From NCBI RefSeq assembly GCF_042850945.1, contig NZ_AP031496.1:2294001-2358000 (forward strand): a stretch of 64,000 nucleotides of DNA. The letters are read 5' to 3'. This document shows, piece by piece, positions 33,569 through 41,554 of this stretch; the first letter of the stretch is position 1, and the number at the start of each line of letters is the position of its first letter. The translations under genes were made by a program, and so were the position numbers. Origin of the DNA: Halioxenophilus aromaticivorans. Lineage in GTDB: Bacteria > Pseudomonadota > Gammaproteobacteria > Pseudomonadales > Cellvibrionaceae. The notes beneath the pieces are model-generated. The model ran no database searches, was not told the DNA's origin, and worked only from the letters and a program-made list of their open reading frames with translations.

Positions 33569-36500
33569 ATGAAACGACTAATCGCCACGGCGTGTTTATT
33601 ATTTGTTGGCTGTGCCGCAGAGCCAAACGACGGCAAGCTTATTGGTTTACGTACTAACCTAGAAGTACAGCCAGTTTCCATAGAGGAGCAGAGCCCCAGC
33701 TTTTCTTGGCAGCTACAGACCGCGAGCGCAGAAGGCCAGCAATCGGCCTACCAAGTAACGGTTTTTGACGTTGAAGGCACCAGCATTTGGGACAGTGGCC
33801 GGGTGAATACATCCCAGGCGGCCAATGTGGCTTACAGCGGCCCAGATTTAATGCCAGAGCAGCGCTATCGCTGGCAAGTAAGCAGCTGGTTGGAATCCGG
33901 CGCCACGGCCCTAGGTGAATCTTGGTTTGAGACTGGGTTAATGAACCCGGAGCAATCCGCCTGGGAAGGCGCGCAATGGATTGGTGGCAGCGCCACCGAC
34001 AAAGTCTTCAACGCCGATTATCTATCGGTGTACAAAGTTGCTGTGGATTTGCAACTGGATGAGGCCAGCCAACAAGCGGCATTTTTGTTGGGCGGCAACG
34101 ACTATCGGCTGCAAAACGCCAACTTAAATATTCGCCAGGTGGCTAGCAAGGCCGATGACTCCTTTGTGGCATTTGAGTTAGACGTGTCTGGCTTACAGCA
34201 GGCCGATGGCCAGGCTCAATTGCACATTTACCGGGTGGGCTACGCCGCGGAAGACAGCTTAGATAAGCCGCTGTTTTCGTTGCCCATCCCCACCAGTTTG
34301 GTGAACGCCAGTAATCAACACAGCCCCCATACTATTTACATCGATTGTGAATTCGGCTTATTTAACATTCATATCGATGGCCGGGACCAGGCCAACAACA
34401 TTACGCCGGTTGATCCATCACTTTCGCCCTACGATACCACAGGGCTTAACTTAAACCCGGCGGGGCGGGGCAATAATTATTTGTCTTACCCCATGTTGGC
34501 GGAAATTGGTTTTTGGCTTAAGCCTGCACAATCTGCCCTGTTTTCAAAGGTAGAGGTTCGGAATTTTAGGGCGCCATCAAATGTGATTTTTGCGGCCGGC
34601 GCCGATGACAGTTCGGCTCACCAAAATATTTTTGCCGGCCAAAGTGATCAGCTTACCGTGAGTGACGCCGGCATAAAGGTTAGCGCTACCGACGAGTCAG
34701 TAGTGATTTTGGCGGACCCAAGCCGCGACGGTACACCAATGCTGAGGCACCAGTTCACCTTGGCCGATAAAGGCATTGCGCAAGCGCGGCTGCACGCCAC
34801 CGCCAGGGGCGTGTACGAAATGTACATTAATGGCCAGCGGGTAGGCAGTGACTATTTTGCCCCGGGCTTAACGCAATACAATAAGCACCACACCTATCAA
34901 ACCTACGACGTAACCGAATTGTTAAACGCCGGTGACAACGTGGTTGGCGCTTTGTTGGGTGAGGGCTGGTGGAGTGGCAATATTACTTACACCGGTGCTA
35001 ATTGGAATTACTTTGGCGATCAGCAATCTTTACTCGGTAAATTGGTGGTGACCTTTGCCGATGGCAGCCAGCAAACCATCACCACGCAACCCGAGAGCTG
35101 GCAGGTATTCCACGATGGCCCAATACGGCTGGGTAGTTTCTTCCAGGGTGAAATATACGATGCCCGCAAGGAGTCGGCGGTGGCAGGCTGGAGCAGCCCC
35201 GGCTACCAAAACGATCAGTGGCATCCGGCGGCTGTGGTGCCCATCCAAGGCACCGCCTTTTTGGGTGACCCCCAGCAAAATCGTGATAACCAGCTAATCA
35301 CCAGTTACCAGGATATGAAGCTGGTGGCCCATCCCGGTAACAGCCCTCAAATAGTGGAAACCTTGCAGGCCAAATCGGTGGAGGAAGTACGCCCTGGTGT
35401 GTTCGTCTACGATATGGGGCAGAACATGGTGGGCTTTCCGCGCATTGAGTTGGGCAGCGCTGCCGGCGACGGCCCAGTGCTGCTGCGCTACGCCGAGGTT
35501 CGATACCCGGATCTGCCCGAACACGCCGGCCTGGAAGGTATGATCATGATGGAAAACTTCCGCGCGGCGCTGGTGAACGACACCTATTACCCCAAGGGTG
35601 ATAACGACGTCATCCAGCCCAGATTTACCTTTCACGGCTATCGTTTTATTGAGATTTCCGGCATTACCGAGCCACTGCCGATTGAGTCAGTGCAAGGGTT
35701 GGTGGTTAGCTCTGTGCAGCAACTCAGCGCTCACTATGAAACCTCAAACGAGTTAGTCAATAAACTGTGGCAGAACATTACCTGGTCCATGCGCGGTAAT
35801 TTTTTATCCATACCTACCGATACCCCCGCGCGTAATGAGCGAATGGGGTGGAACGGAGACCTCAACGTTTTTGCCGGCACAGCGCTCTACATGGCGGACA
35901 TAAACGCGTTTATTGAGCGGCATTTATGGGCGTTGCGGGACATACAGGCGCAGTCTGGCCGCTTTGCCGATGTTGCCCCAGTGGGCGGCGGTTTTGGTGG
36001 CACCTTGTGGGGTTCTGCCGGTGTTATTGTGCCCTGGCAAAATTACCTGCGGTACCAAGATATCAGCCTACTGCAAGATCATTATCCGGCCATGGTTAGC
36101 TACATCGATTTTCTGCAAAGTAAAATCGATGCAGAAACCGGCGTGTTGATCGAAGGCCCACTGGGCGACTGGCTGAGCCCGGAGGGTGGCAAAAACGATA
36201 ACACGTTGTTGTGGGAAGCCTACCATGTGCATTTGTTGGCGATTATGCAACAAGCGGCTGAGCTGCTAGAGCAACCTGAAGACCAAGCCCGTTTTGCACA
36301 ACTGTACCAGCAGCGAAAGGCGTTTTTTAACCGCACCTATGTTGATGCCACAACCGGTAAAACGGTGTCGTCGGTGGTGCAAACCGGCTTTGGCAAACCC
36401 ACCAGTATAGATTCATCCAATGCAGGTAAATTGGTGGATACTCAAGCGTCCTACGCAATCCCCATCGCCTTCAACGTGTTTGATGAGAGTAACCTGCCGC

Positions 36501-37150
36501 GTGCGCAGCGGCACTTAGCCGCCACGGTTACCCGCAGTAAGCAAGATGACGCCGGTACCGAGCGGCCGCCGTATTCGTTGATGACGGGCTTTATTGGCAC
36601 TGCGTCTTTAAGCGAAGCGCTGTCATTGGCCGGCCACGATGATCTTGCCTATCGCTTACTGCAGCAAACGTCTTACCCGTCGTGGTTGTACTCGGTTGTG
36701 AATGGCGCTACCACCATTTGGGAGCGTTTAAATTCCTACACCCGTGAGCAGGGTTTTGGTGGCAATAACAGCATGAACTCCTTCAACCATTATTCCTTTG
36801 GTGCCGTGGGCAGTTGGATGATGGGCCGCTCCTTGGGGATTCGCCGAAGCGAAGGTAAGGCAGGCTACCAGCGGTTTGATTTGGCACCCACGCCAGACCC
36901 AACCGGCCAAATGAGCTGGGCGCAAGGCCACTACGACTCACCCTTCGGCCGCATTCAAAGCCGCTGGGCAGTGGAAGAAGAGGGTACTCGCTACCAATTC
37001 ACTGTGCCAGAAAACACCCAAGCCACGCTCTATTTGCCTGCCACAGCTGGTGCTACGGTTACTGGCCCAGAGCTGGATTATCAGCAATCTGGAGCGCGTC
37101 GAATGTATCGCCTAGCGCCTGGTGACTATACCTTCAGTGTTAAGCAATAA
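33569..37150 (+). CDS. Alpha-L-rhamnosidase, GH78-type lipoprotein
   Basis: A 1,193-residue exported glycosidase. The start at 33569 gives MKRLIATACLLFVGC, a short lipoprotein signal with lipobox LFVGC. Domains in order are: an Fn3-like domain (PVSIEEQSPSFSWQLQT), a long insertion of roughly 250 residues with concanavalin-like strands, the GH78 N-domain (GVYEMYINGQRVGSDYFAPG and DVTELLNAGDNVVGALLGEGWW), the beta-domain (GVFVYDMGQNMVGF), and the (alpha/alpha)6 catalytic barrel with PTDTPARNERMGWNGD (general acid Glu) and TTIWERLNSY. All key motifs are present. It would remove terminal rhamnose from plant or algal glycans or flavonoid glycosides in the periplasm or at the outer membrane. Confidence 0.93.
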   Translation: MKRLIATACLLFVGCAAEPNDGKLIGLRTNLEVQPVSIEEQSPSFSWQLQTASAEGQQSAYQVTVFDVEGTSIWDSGRVNTSQAANVAYSGPDLMPEQRYRWQVSSWLESGATALGESWFETGLMNPEQSAWEGAQWIGGSATDKVFNADYLSVYKVAVDLQLDEASQQAAFLLGGNDYRLQNANLNIRQVASKADDSFVAFELDVSGLQQADGQAQLHIYRVGYAAEDSLDKPLFSLPIPTSLVNASNQHSPHTIYIDCEFGLFNIHIDGRDQANNITPVDPSLSPYDTTGLNLNPAGRGNNYLSYPMLAEIGFWLKPAQSALFSKVEVRNFRAPSNVIFAAGADDSSAHQNIFAGQSDQLTVSDAGIKVSATDESVVILADPSRDGTPMLRHQFTLADKGIAQARLHATARGVYEMYINGQRVGSDYFAPGLTQYNKHHTYQTYDVTELLNAGDNVVGALLGEGWWSGNITYTGANWNYFGDQQSLLGKLVVTFADGSQQTITTQPESWQVFHDGPIRLGSFFQGEIYDARKESAVAGWSSPGYQNDQWHPAAVVPIQGTAFLGDPQQNRDNQLITSYQDMKLVAHPGNSPQIVETLQAKSVEEVRPGVFVYDMGQNMVGFPRIELGSAAGDGPVLLRYAEVRYPDLPEHAGLEGMIMMENFRAALVNDTYYPKGDNDVIQPRFTFHGYRFIEISGITEPLPIESVQGLVVSSVQQLSAHYETSNELVNKLWQNITWSMRGNFLSIPTDTPARNERMGWNGDLNVFAGTALYMADINAFIERHLWALRDIQAQSGRFADVAPVGGGFGGTLWGSAGVIVPWQNYLRYQDISLLQDHYPAMVSYIDFLQSKIDAETGVLIEGPLGDWLSPEGGKNDNTLLWEAYHVHLLAIMQQAAELLEQPEDQARFAQLYQQRKAFFNRTYVDATTGKTVSSVVQTGFGKPTSIDSSNAGKLVDTQASYAIPIAFNVFDESNLPRAQRHLAATVTRSKQDDAGTERPPYSLMTGFIGTASLSEALSLAGHDDLAYRLLQQTSYPSWLYSVVNGATTIWERLNSYTREQGFGGNNSMNSFNHYSFGAVGSWMMGRSLGIRRSEGKAGYQRFDLAPTPDPTGQMSWAQGHYDSPFGRIQSRWAVEEEGTRYQFTVPENTQATLYLPATAGATVTGPELDYQQSGARRMYRLAPGDYTFSVKQ

Positions 37151-37198
37151 GCTTTAGCATTAAGCAATTAACTGTGGGCTTGTCACGAAGCGCTGGTT

Positions 37199-38077
37199 TT
37201 AAATAAAAGGCTCCAGTAGCTTTATGCTCTCTTGCCAAAGCCGTGCAGCGGTCTTTTCGTTCTGTGCGGCTTGGCTGGCCTCGGCGGGTTTACATTGGTA
37301 AAAATAGCCGCCGTTTTCGTTTAGCACTTGTTTATCTGTGGCCAACCACACCAATGTGCTGGCCGCTTCCTCGGCGCTGACTGCCTCTTCGGTTAGAGTG
37401 GCCATGTATTTTTGCATGGATTCTTCTGCGTGGTTTACAAAGTTGCTTTCTAAAATAACGCCGGGCTCCATGGCGTGGGCAATGATGCCATTGTCACCGT
37501 AGCGTTTCGCCAGCTCCTTAGTAAACAGAATATTACCTAGCTTAGCATTGGTGTAGGCACCGCCTGTGGTGTAGTTTTGCACCCATTGCAAGTCATCAAA
37601 ATTGATGCCTGGGCAGGTGTGGTGGCCAACAGAGGAGGTGGCAATAACCCTTGCTTTACCGTCTGGGTTGGTTTTTGCGGATTCAATTAAGGTAGGCAAC
37701 AGTAAATAGGTAAGCAAAAACGGACTTAGGTAATTACTGGCAAAGGTTTGCTCCAAGCCTTCGTCGGTTATTCGCATGGCAGAGCTCACCCCGCCGGCAT
37801 TATTGATCAGCACATCGATACGCGGTGCCTGAGCTACGATTTTTTTAGCAATCTCGGCGGTTGCTTCTAGCTGCGAAAAATCACATTGCATAAACTGAAC
37901 AGAATCAGCGTGGGTTGCCAGCGCGGCTAGTTCTTTTTGTGCTTGTGCACAGCGCTCTGGGTTTCGGCCTAGGCCGATAATATAAAAGCCCTGCTGCGCC
38001 AACGCTTTTGCTGCAGCTTTGCCCACGCCGGAGCTGGCGCCGGTGATCACGGCGACGGGTTGTGAGGTTGAAGTCAT
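37199..38077 (-). CDS. Short-chain dehydrogenase (retinol-dehydrogenase-like)
   Basis: A 292-residue SDR with TGASSGVGKA, GRNPERC after strand 2 (Arg, favouring NADP), INNAGGV, TSSVGHH and the catalytic YTNAK. An elongated C-terminal tail (TAARLWQESIKLLEPF) is typical of the retinol-dehydrogenase/WWOX-like group that acts on lipophilic alcohols. It is cotranscribed leftward behind the CoA-transferase gene, 32 bases downstream of it. Confidence 0.92.
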   Translation of the reverse strand: MTSTSQPVAVITGASSGVGKAAAKALAQQGFYIIGLGRNPERCAQAQKELAALATHADSVQFMQCDFSQLEATAEIAKKIVAQAPRIDVLINNAGGVSSAMRITDEGLEQTFASNYLSPFLLTYLLLPTLIESAKTNPDGKARVIATSSVGHHTCPGINFDDLQWVQNYTTGGAYTNAKLGNILFTKELAKRYGDNGIIAHAMEPGVILESNFVNHAEESMQKYMATLTEEAVSAEEAASTLVWLATDKQVLNENGGYFYQCKPAEASQAAQNEKTAARLWQESIKLLEPFI

Positions 38078-38109
38078 TGTCTATTTTCCATAAAAATTAG
38101 TAGCCGTAG

Positions 38110-39336
38110 TTAATTAATTGCACCGGCTGCTTTTAAGGCTTCAATGCGTTCCCATTCAAGTCCCAGTTCCAATAGAAAGGTTTCTGTGTGTTCCGCAGCC
38201 ATGGGCGCTCGGGTGGTTTTAATGGGCTGGCGATCAAACTGAACCGGAGGCCGCACCAATTTTAGTGGCTCACTTCCCTCAGCGGCTTCTACTTCAATGA
38301 CCATATCGTTGGTTAAGGCTTGCTCGTCTTGGGCTAAATCCTCCAGGCTTTGGAAGGGCGCCCATTGCCCGCGCATGGTTTTTAAATGCGTTACCCAATA
38401 GCTAAACGGCTGCTGGGCGATGGCTTTTACCATTAAGGCGCTGGCGTCGGCCCAGTTTTCCATCAGAGCTTCCGCCGAAGCGAATCGAGGATCATCCGCG
38501 GCTTCAGGAATTCCTAGGCGAGTAAAGGTATCGCGAATGTAGGGGCCCGGGGTAAGGATACAAAAATTCAGTGTGCCGCCGTCGGCAGTGGTGAAGTTAC
38601 CCATAAAAGGGTTGCCGGGTGAGCCGCCACCGCGTGGCATTCTAGTACGCGGTACTATGCCCAGTTCCATGGTTTGAGCCAACCCTGAGCCTGCTGCCCA
38701 CCAGGCACTACTCATAAGCGATACATCTAATTCGACGGCGTGGCCTGTTTTTTCTCGATGATACAGTGCCCCTAAAATGCCGCCGGCGATGTTCATGCCG
38801 CCAATGCAATCACCAAATGCTGGTATGCCCTGGGACAACGGCCCATCTAAATCTGGTGGTGACATCGAATTGCCAATGCCACTGCGTGTCCAAAAGGCGG
38901 TGCCATCAAAACCGCCGGCTTCTCGCTCGGGGCCTTTGTCGCCAAAGGCGCTACCTCGGGCGTAGATAATATTGGGATTAGCCGCCCGGATATGCTCCAA
39001 GTCCAGTTTCAGTTTTTGCCGCTGCGCGGGTAAATAATTGGTGAGAAACACATCCGCCTGTTGGGCGATTTCATAGATGAGTTGTTGTCCTTCGGCGGTT
39101 GAAATATCCACGCCAACACTGCGCTTACCTCGGTTGGCATGCTCAACCAAAGTGTGACGATTGGGATTGTGTTTGGCATCACCCGTGCTGCGAAAGCCCC
39201 GCATAGTATCACCCCTGAGTGGGTGTTCTATTTTAATAACATTGGCGCCCCAGTCTGCCAGCACGGCGCCGGCTGAAGGTACGAACGTGTGTTGGGCAAC
39301 TTCTAAAACGGTAATGCCTTCAGCGATGAGTGTCAT
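38110..39336 (-). CDS. CaiB/BaiF family (type III) CoA transferase
   Basis: A 408-residue type III CoA transferase. The N-terminal LEVAQHTFVPSAGAVLADWGANVIKIEHP is diagnostic, NRGKRSVGVD lies on the CoA-binding face, and Asp144 in GGFDGTAFWTRSG is at the catalytic aspartate position. The length is normal. These enzymes activate carboxylic acids by moving CoA from another thioester, without ATP. With the SDR gene downstream it forms a two-gene leftward unit, probably controlled by the divergent AraC gene. Confidence 0.93.
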   Translation of the reverse strand: MTLIAEGITVLEVAQHTFVPSAGAVLADWGANVIKIEHPLRGDTMRGFRSTGDAKHNPNRHTLVEHANRGKRSVGVDISTAEGQQLIYEIAQQADVFLTNYLPAQRQKLKLDLEHIRAANPNIIYARGSAFGDKGPEREAGGFDGTAFWTRSGIGNSMSPPDLDGPLSQGIPAFGDCIGGMNIAGGILGALYHREKTGHAVELDVSLMSSAWWAAGSGLAQTMELGIVPRTRMPRGGGSPGNPFMGNFTTADGGTLNFCILTPGPYIRDTFTRLGIPEAADDPRFASAEALMENWADASALMVKAIAQQPFSYWVTHLKTMRGQWAPFQSLEDLAQDEQALTNDMVIEVEAAEGSEPLKLVRPPVQFDRQPIKTTRAPMAAEHTETFLLELGLEWERIEALKAAGAIN

Positions 39337-39622
39337 ATGTATGTGTCCTTTGTGATTATAGTTTTAATGGGGCAAAAACTGGATTTTTGTTTAATGTGGG
39401 TGATGAGTAGCATTTATTTTTACAACACTGTCAGCCGTGAACAAGGTTGTCGCACATCGCCAACGGGCCATGGCATTGCTTACCGGCCCAAAGCGACTTT
39501 GACTGCTCTGGCTACCTCCCCACCTTTATCTGATCTTAGTGGTACTAAACAGGTGGTGTAAGCCATTGGAAATTCGGGTGGCAAAGGGGGTATGCTCTGT
39601 CCCTGCGTCGCCGAAAGCGGTG
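39337..39622. other. Divergent intergenic region
   Basis: About 286 bases between the CoA-transferase and AraC genes, if the latter starts at 39623. Both promoters must lie here. I see no perfect palindrome; the first 80 bases are AT-rich. Confidence 0.35.
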
Positions 39623-40540
39623 ATGCTATTCAAAACCATAAATAGAAAAACAACGGGTAAGATTGTGCAATCATTCGCAAGCCAACCTATCACCGTCGCC
39701 AACGAAATCTCAGTGCCCGCGGCTAAGGTGCAGATACTGAATTACGCACCGCGGGGCGATTGTGAGCAAACCATGCAAACCCGTGGTGACCATTGGCTGG
39801 ATTTAACGCTGTCTCCGCGCCCCTTAAACGCACGAGCGAACTTTACCGGTTATTGGGAGCCCCAGCGCTTTGAAGGTATAGGTAAAATTTTTATGGTGCC
39901 CAGCGGTGGTGAGCTGCGCGCTCGTGGAGATGCGGGGTTTCAACAATCCTCTCTGGTTTGTCAATTAGATCCCAAGATCTTTGAGCAATGGCTGCAGCCC
40001 AGTGCATTGCTAGCCGCGGACCAGCTGGCCGCATTTTTAGATATCCAAGATGTACATATTCATCAGTTGTTGTCGCGATTAGCCCATGAACTGACCGACC
40101 CAGGCTTCAGCAGTGAAGCTTTGGTGGAGCTGATCTGCGCGCAGTTGGCCATTGAGCTTGGGCGCTATCGTACTAGCTCTGAGCTAGAGGATAACAATAC
40201 GCCTCGGGGCTTAAAATCGTATCAGTTACGGTTAATTAAGGAGCGATTAAACGAGCTGGGGGTTCCACCGAGCTTGGCGGAGTTGGCGCAACTGTGTGGT
40301 ATATCAGTTCGCCATTTAACGCGAGGGCATCGGGCGTCTACGGGTCAATCCATTGGTGATGCCATTGCCGAGGTGCGAATTAAACACGCTATCCGTTTGT
40401 TACAAACCGATATGAGCATAAAGGCCATTGCATTAACGTTAGGCTTTAAATCCTCAGCCAGTTTTTGCCATGTTTTTCGCAAAGCCATGGCTGAACCTCC
40501 GGGCCAATATCGCCAACGTTTCTCTAGGGTTAGACGATAG
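39623..40540 (+). CDS. AraC family transcriptional regulator
   Basis: About 305 residues starting at MLFKTINRK; the longer frame from 39539 adds 28 residues with no domain character. The N-terminal 190 residues are a strand-rich sensor (VAKVQILNYAPRGD, GKIFMVPSGGELRARGD). The C-terminal DNA-binding region has SLAELAQLCGISVRHLTRGHRASTG and IKAIALTLGFKSSASFCHVFRKAMAEPPGQYRQ. It diverges from the CoA-transferase/SDR unit, the obvious target. Confidence 0.87.
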   Translation: MLFKTINRKTTGKIVQSFASQPITVANEISVPAAKVQILNYAPRGDCEQTMQTRGDHWLDLTLSPRPLNARANFTGYWEPQRFEGIGKIFMVPSGGELRARGDAGFQQSSLVCQLDPKIFEQWLQPSALLAADQLAAFLDIQDVHIHQLLSRLAHELTDPGFSSEALVELICAQLAIELGRYRTSSELEDNNTPRGLKSYQLRLIKERLNELGVPPSLAELAQLCGISVRHLTRGHRASTGQSIGDAIAEVRIKHAIRLLQTDMSIKAIALTLGFKSSASFCHVFRKAMAEPPGQYRQRFSRVRR

Positions 40541-40585
40541 TTTTATCAATGCGCATTGCCGTTTTACGCGGCATCTGCACGAGGC

Positions 40586-41434
40586 CTAGGATCGAATCCA
40601 GCTTCGGCACAGGGTTCGGTAACGCTGGGCCTCAAAATAGGCCAGCTCGCTGTCTTGGGCCAAAATAGCCCGCAAAATTCTTTTTCGGCCAACGCGCCAC
40701 AGCGTTAGGTCGAATTGCCCGTCAAACAACCCATGCTGCGGGCTGGCCTTGTATTGCTGCATGGCTACCCTGGCCAGCAATTGCAGTAGCGGTTTATCGA
40801 CCAAGTCGAACAACGTGCCGCGAAAGGCCACTTCAAATTGAATGCAATCCTCAGCGTTTTCACACAGCTCTATAGTATTCAACAAATCATTAATTTTTGT
40901 TTGGGTAATTGCCGCTGGTAACTCCGCAGCTGCTTGTACTAAATCACAATCCAGGCTGACGGTGGTTTCAAAGGCCTCCGTGTAGTCGATGTTATGGCTG
41001 CGCATAAACGCCGAGAAGCTGCGTTCTAGCGCCTCATCGTTGGGGCGTATACCGTAGTAGCCGCCACCTGGCCCGCGCTTTATGGCCAGAAGTCCTTCAT
41101 GTTCCAGTATGCGGGTGGCTTGCTGGGTGGTCACTATACCAACCCCTAATTGTTTCGCTACGTCGTTCATCGAGCCCAAAAATGTGTCTGGGTCACTGGC
41201 AAATACCAATTCTCGTAACTTCTCGATGGTTTCTGCCACTAGGCGCGAATCCTGATTTTTCGCTTTGCTCACAGAGGATTGATCTCTTGTAGGTGTTTCT
41301 TGGCCCAGGCCGGGCTGAAGTAGCTTGGGGATGGAGTCTAGCGTATTCGCAGTGGTATTGGCGAGATCAAGTATAAGGTTCGGCCAAACAATACTATGCA
41401 TAGTATTGTGGATAAAAATATTATATCGGGCCAT
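40586..41434 (-). CDS. GntR family (FadR-like) transcriptional regulator
   Basis: The DNA-binding part is VAETIEKLRELVFASDPDTFLGSMNDVAKQLGVGIVTTQQATRILEHEGLLAIKRGPGGGYYG, a GntR winged helix, followed by an all-helical FCD-like ligand domain of about 150 residues. The longest frame begins at 41434, but the first 55 residues have no family character and the sequence encoding residues 9-16 is a perfect palindrome that looks like its own operator. A GTG at 41272 (V-S-K-A-K) may be the real start. It diverges from the aldehyde-dehydrogenase operon, which it probably controls. Confidence 0.86.
   Translation of the reverse strand: MARYNIFIHNTMHSIVWPNLILDLANTTANTLDSIPKLLQPGLGQETPTRDQSSVSKAKNQDSRLVAETIEKLRELVFASDPDTFLGSMNDVAKQLGVGIVTTQQATRILEHEGLLAIKRGPGGGYYGIRPNDEALERSFSAFMRSHNIDYTEAFETTVSLDCDLVQAAAELPAAITQTKINDLLNTIELCENAEDCIQFEVAFRGTLFDLVDKPLLQLLARVAMQQYKASPQHGLFDGQFDLTLWRVGRKRILRAILAQDSELAYFEAQRYRTLCRSWIRS
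41388..41409. promoter_or_regulatory. Perfect 22-bp palindrome, probable GntR operator
   Basis: The 22 bases are fully self-complementary around the core ATACTATGCATAGTAT. A matching half (CATAGTAT, 41473-41480) lies 64 bases further towards the aldehyde-dehydrogenase operon and covers its predicted -10 box. Two sites on the regulator/operon junction suit an autoregulated repressor. Confidence 0.75.
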
Positions 41435-41450
41435 TATTTCTGTTATATCA

Positions 41451-41480
41451 TTGTTTTGATAATTTTAATAAGCATAGTAT
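41451..41480 (+). promoter_or_regulatory. Predicted promoter of the aldehyde-dehydrogenase operon
   Basis: TTGTTT (41451-41456) and TAGTAT (41475-41480) are spaced by 18 bases, a reasonable sigma-70 pair. The -10 lies inside a half-copy of the palindrome at 41388-41409, so the GntR protein could block it. Confidence 0.5.
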
Positions 41481-41554
41481 TTGGGTCTCTGGTGCTGCTG
41501 CAGCTAGCTGCACTTAGCGCTAATAATCATAATTAAGATAGTGGAATCGCCTTT

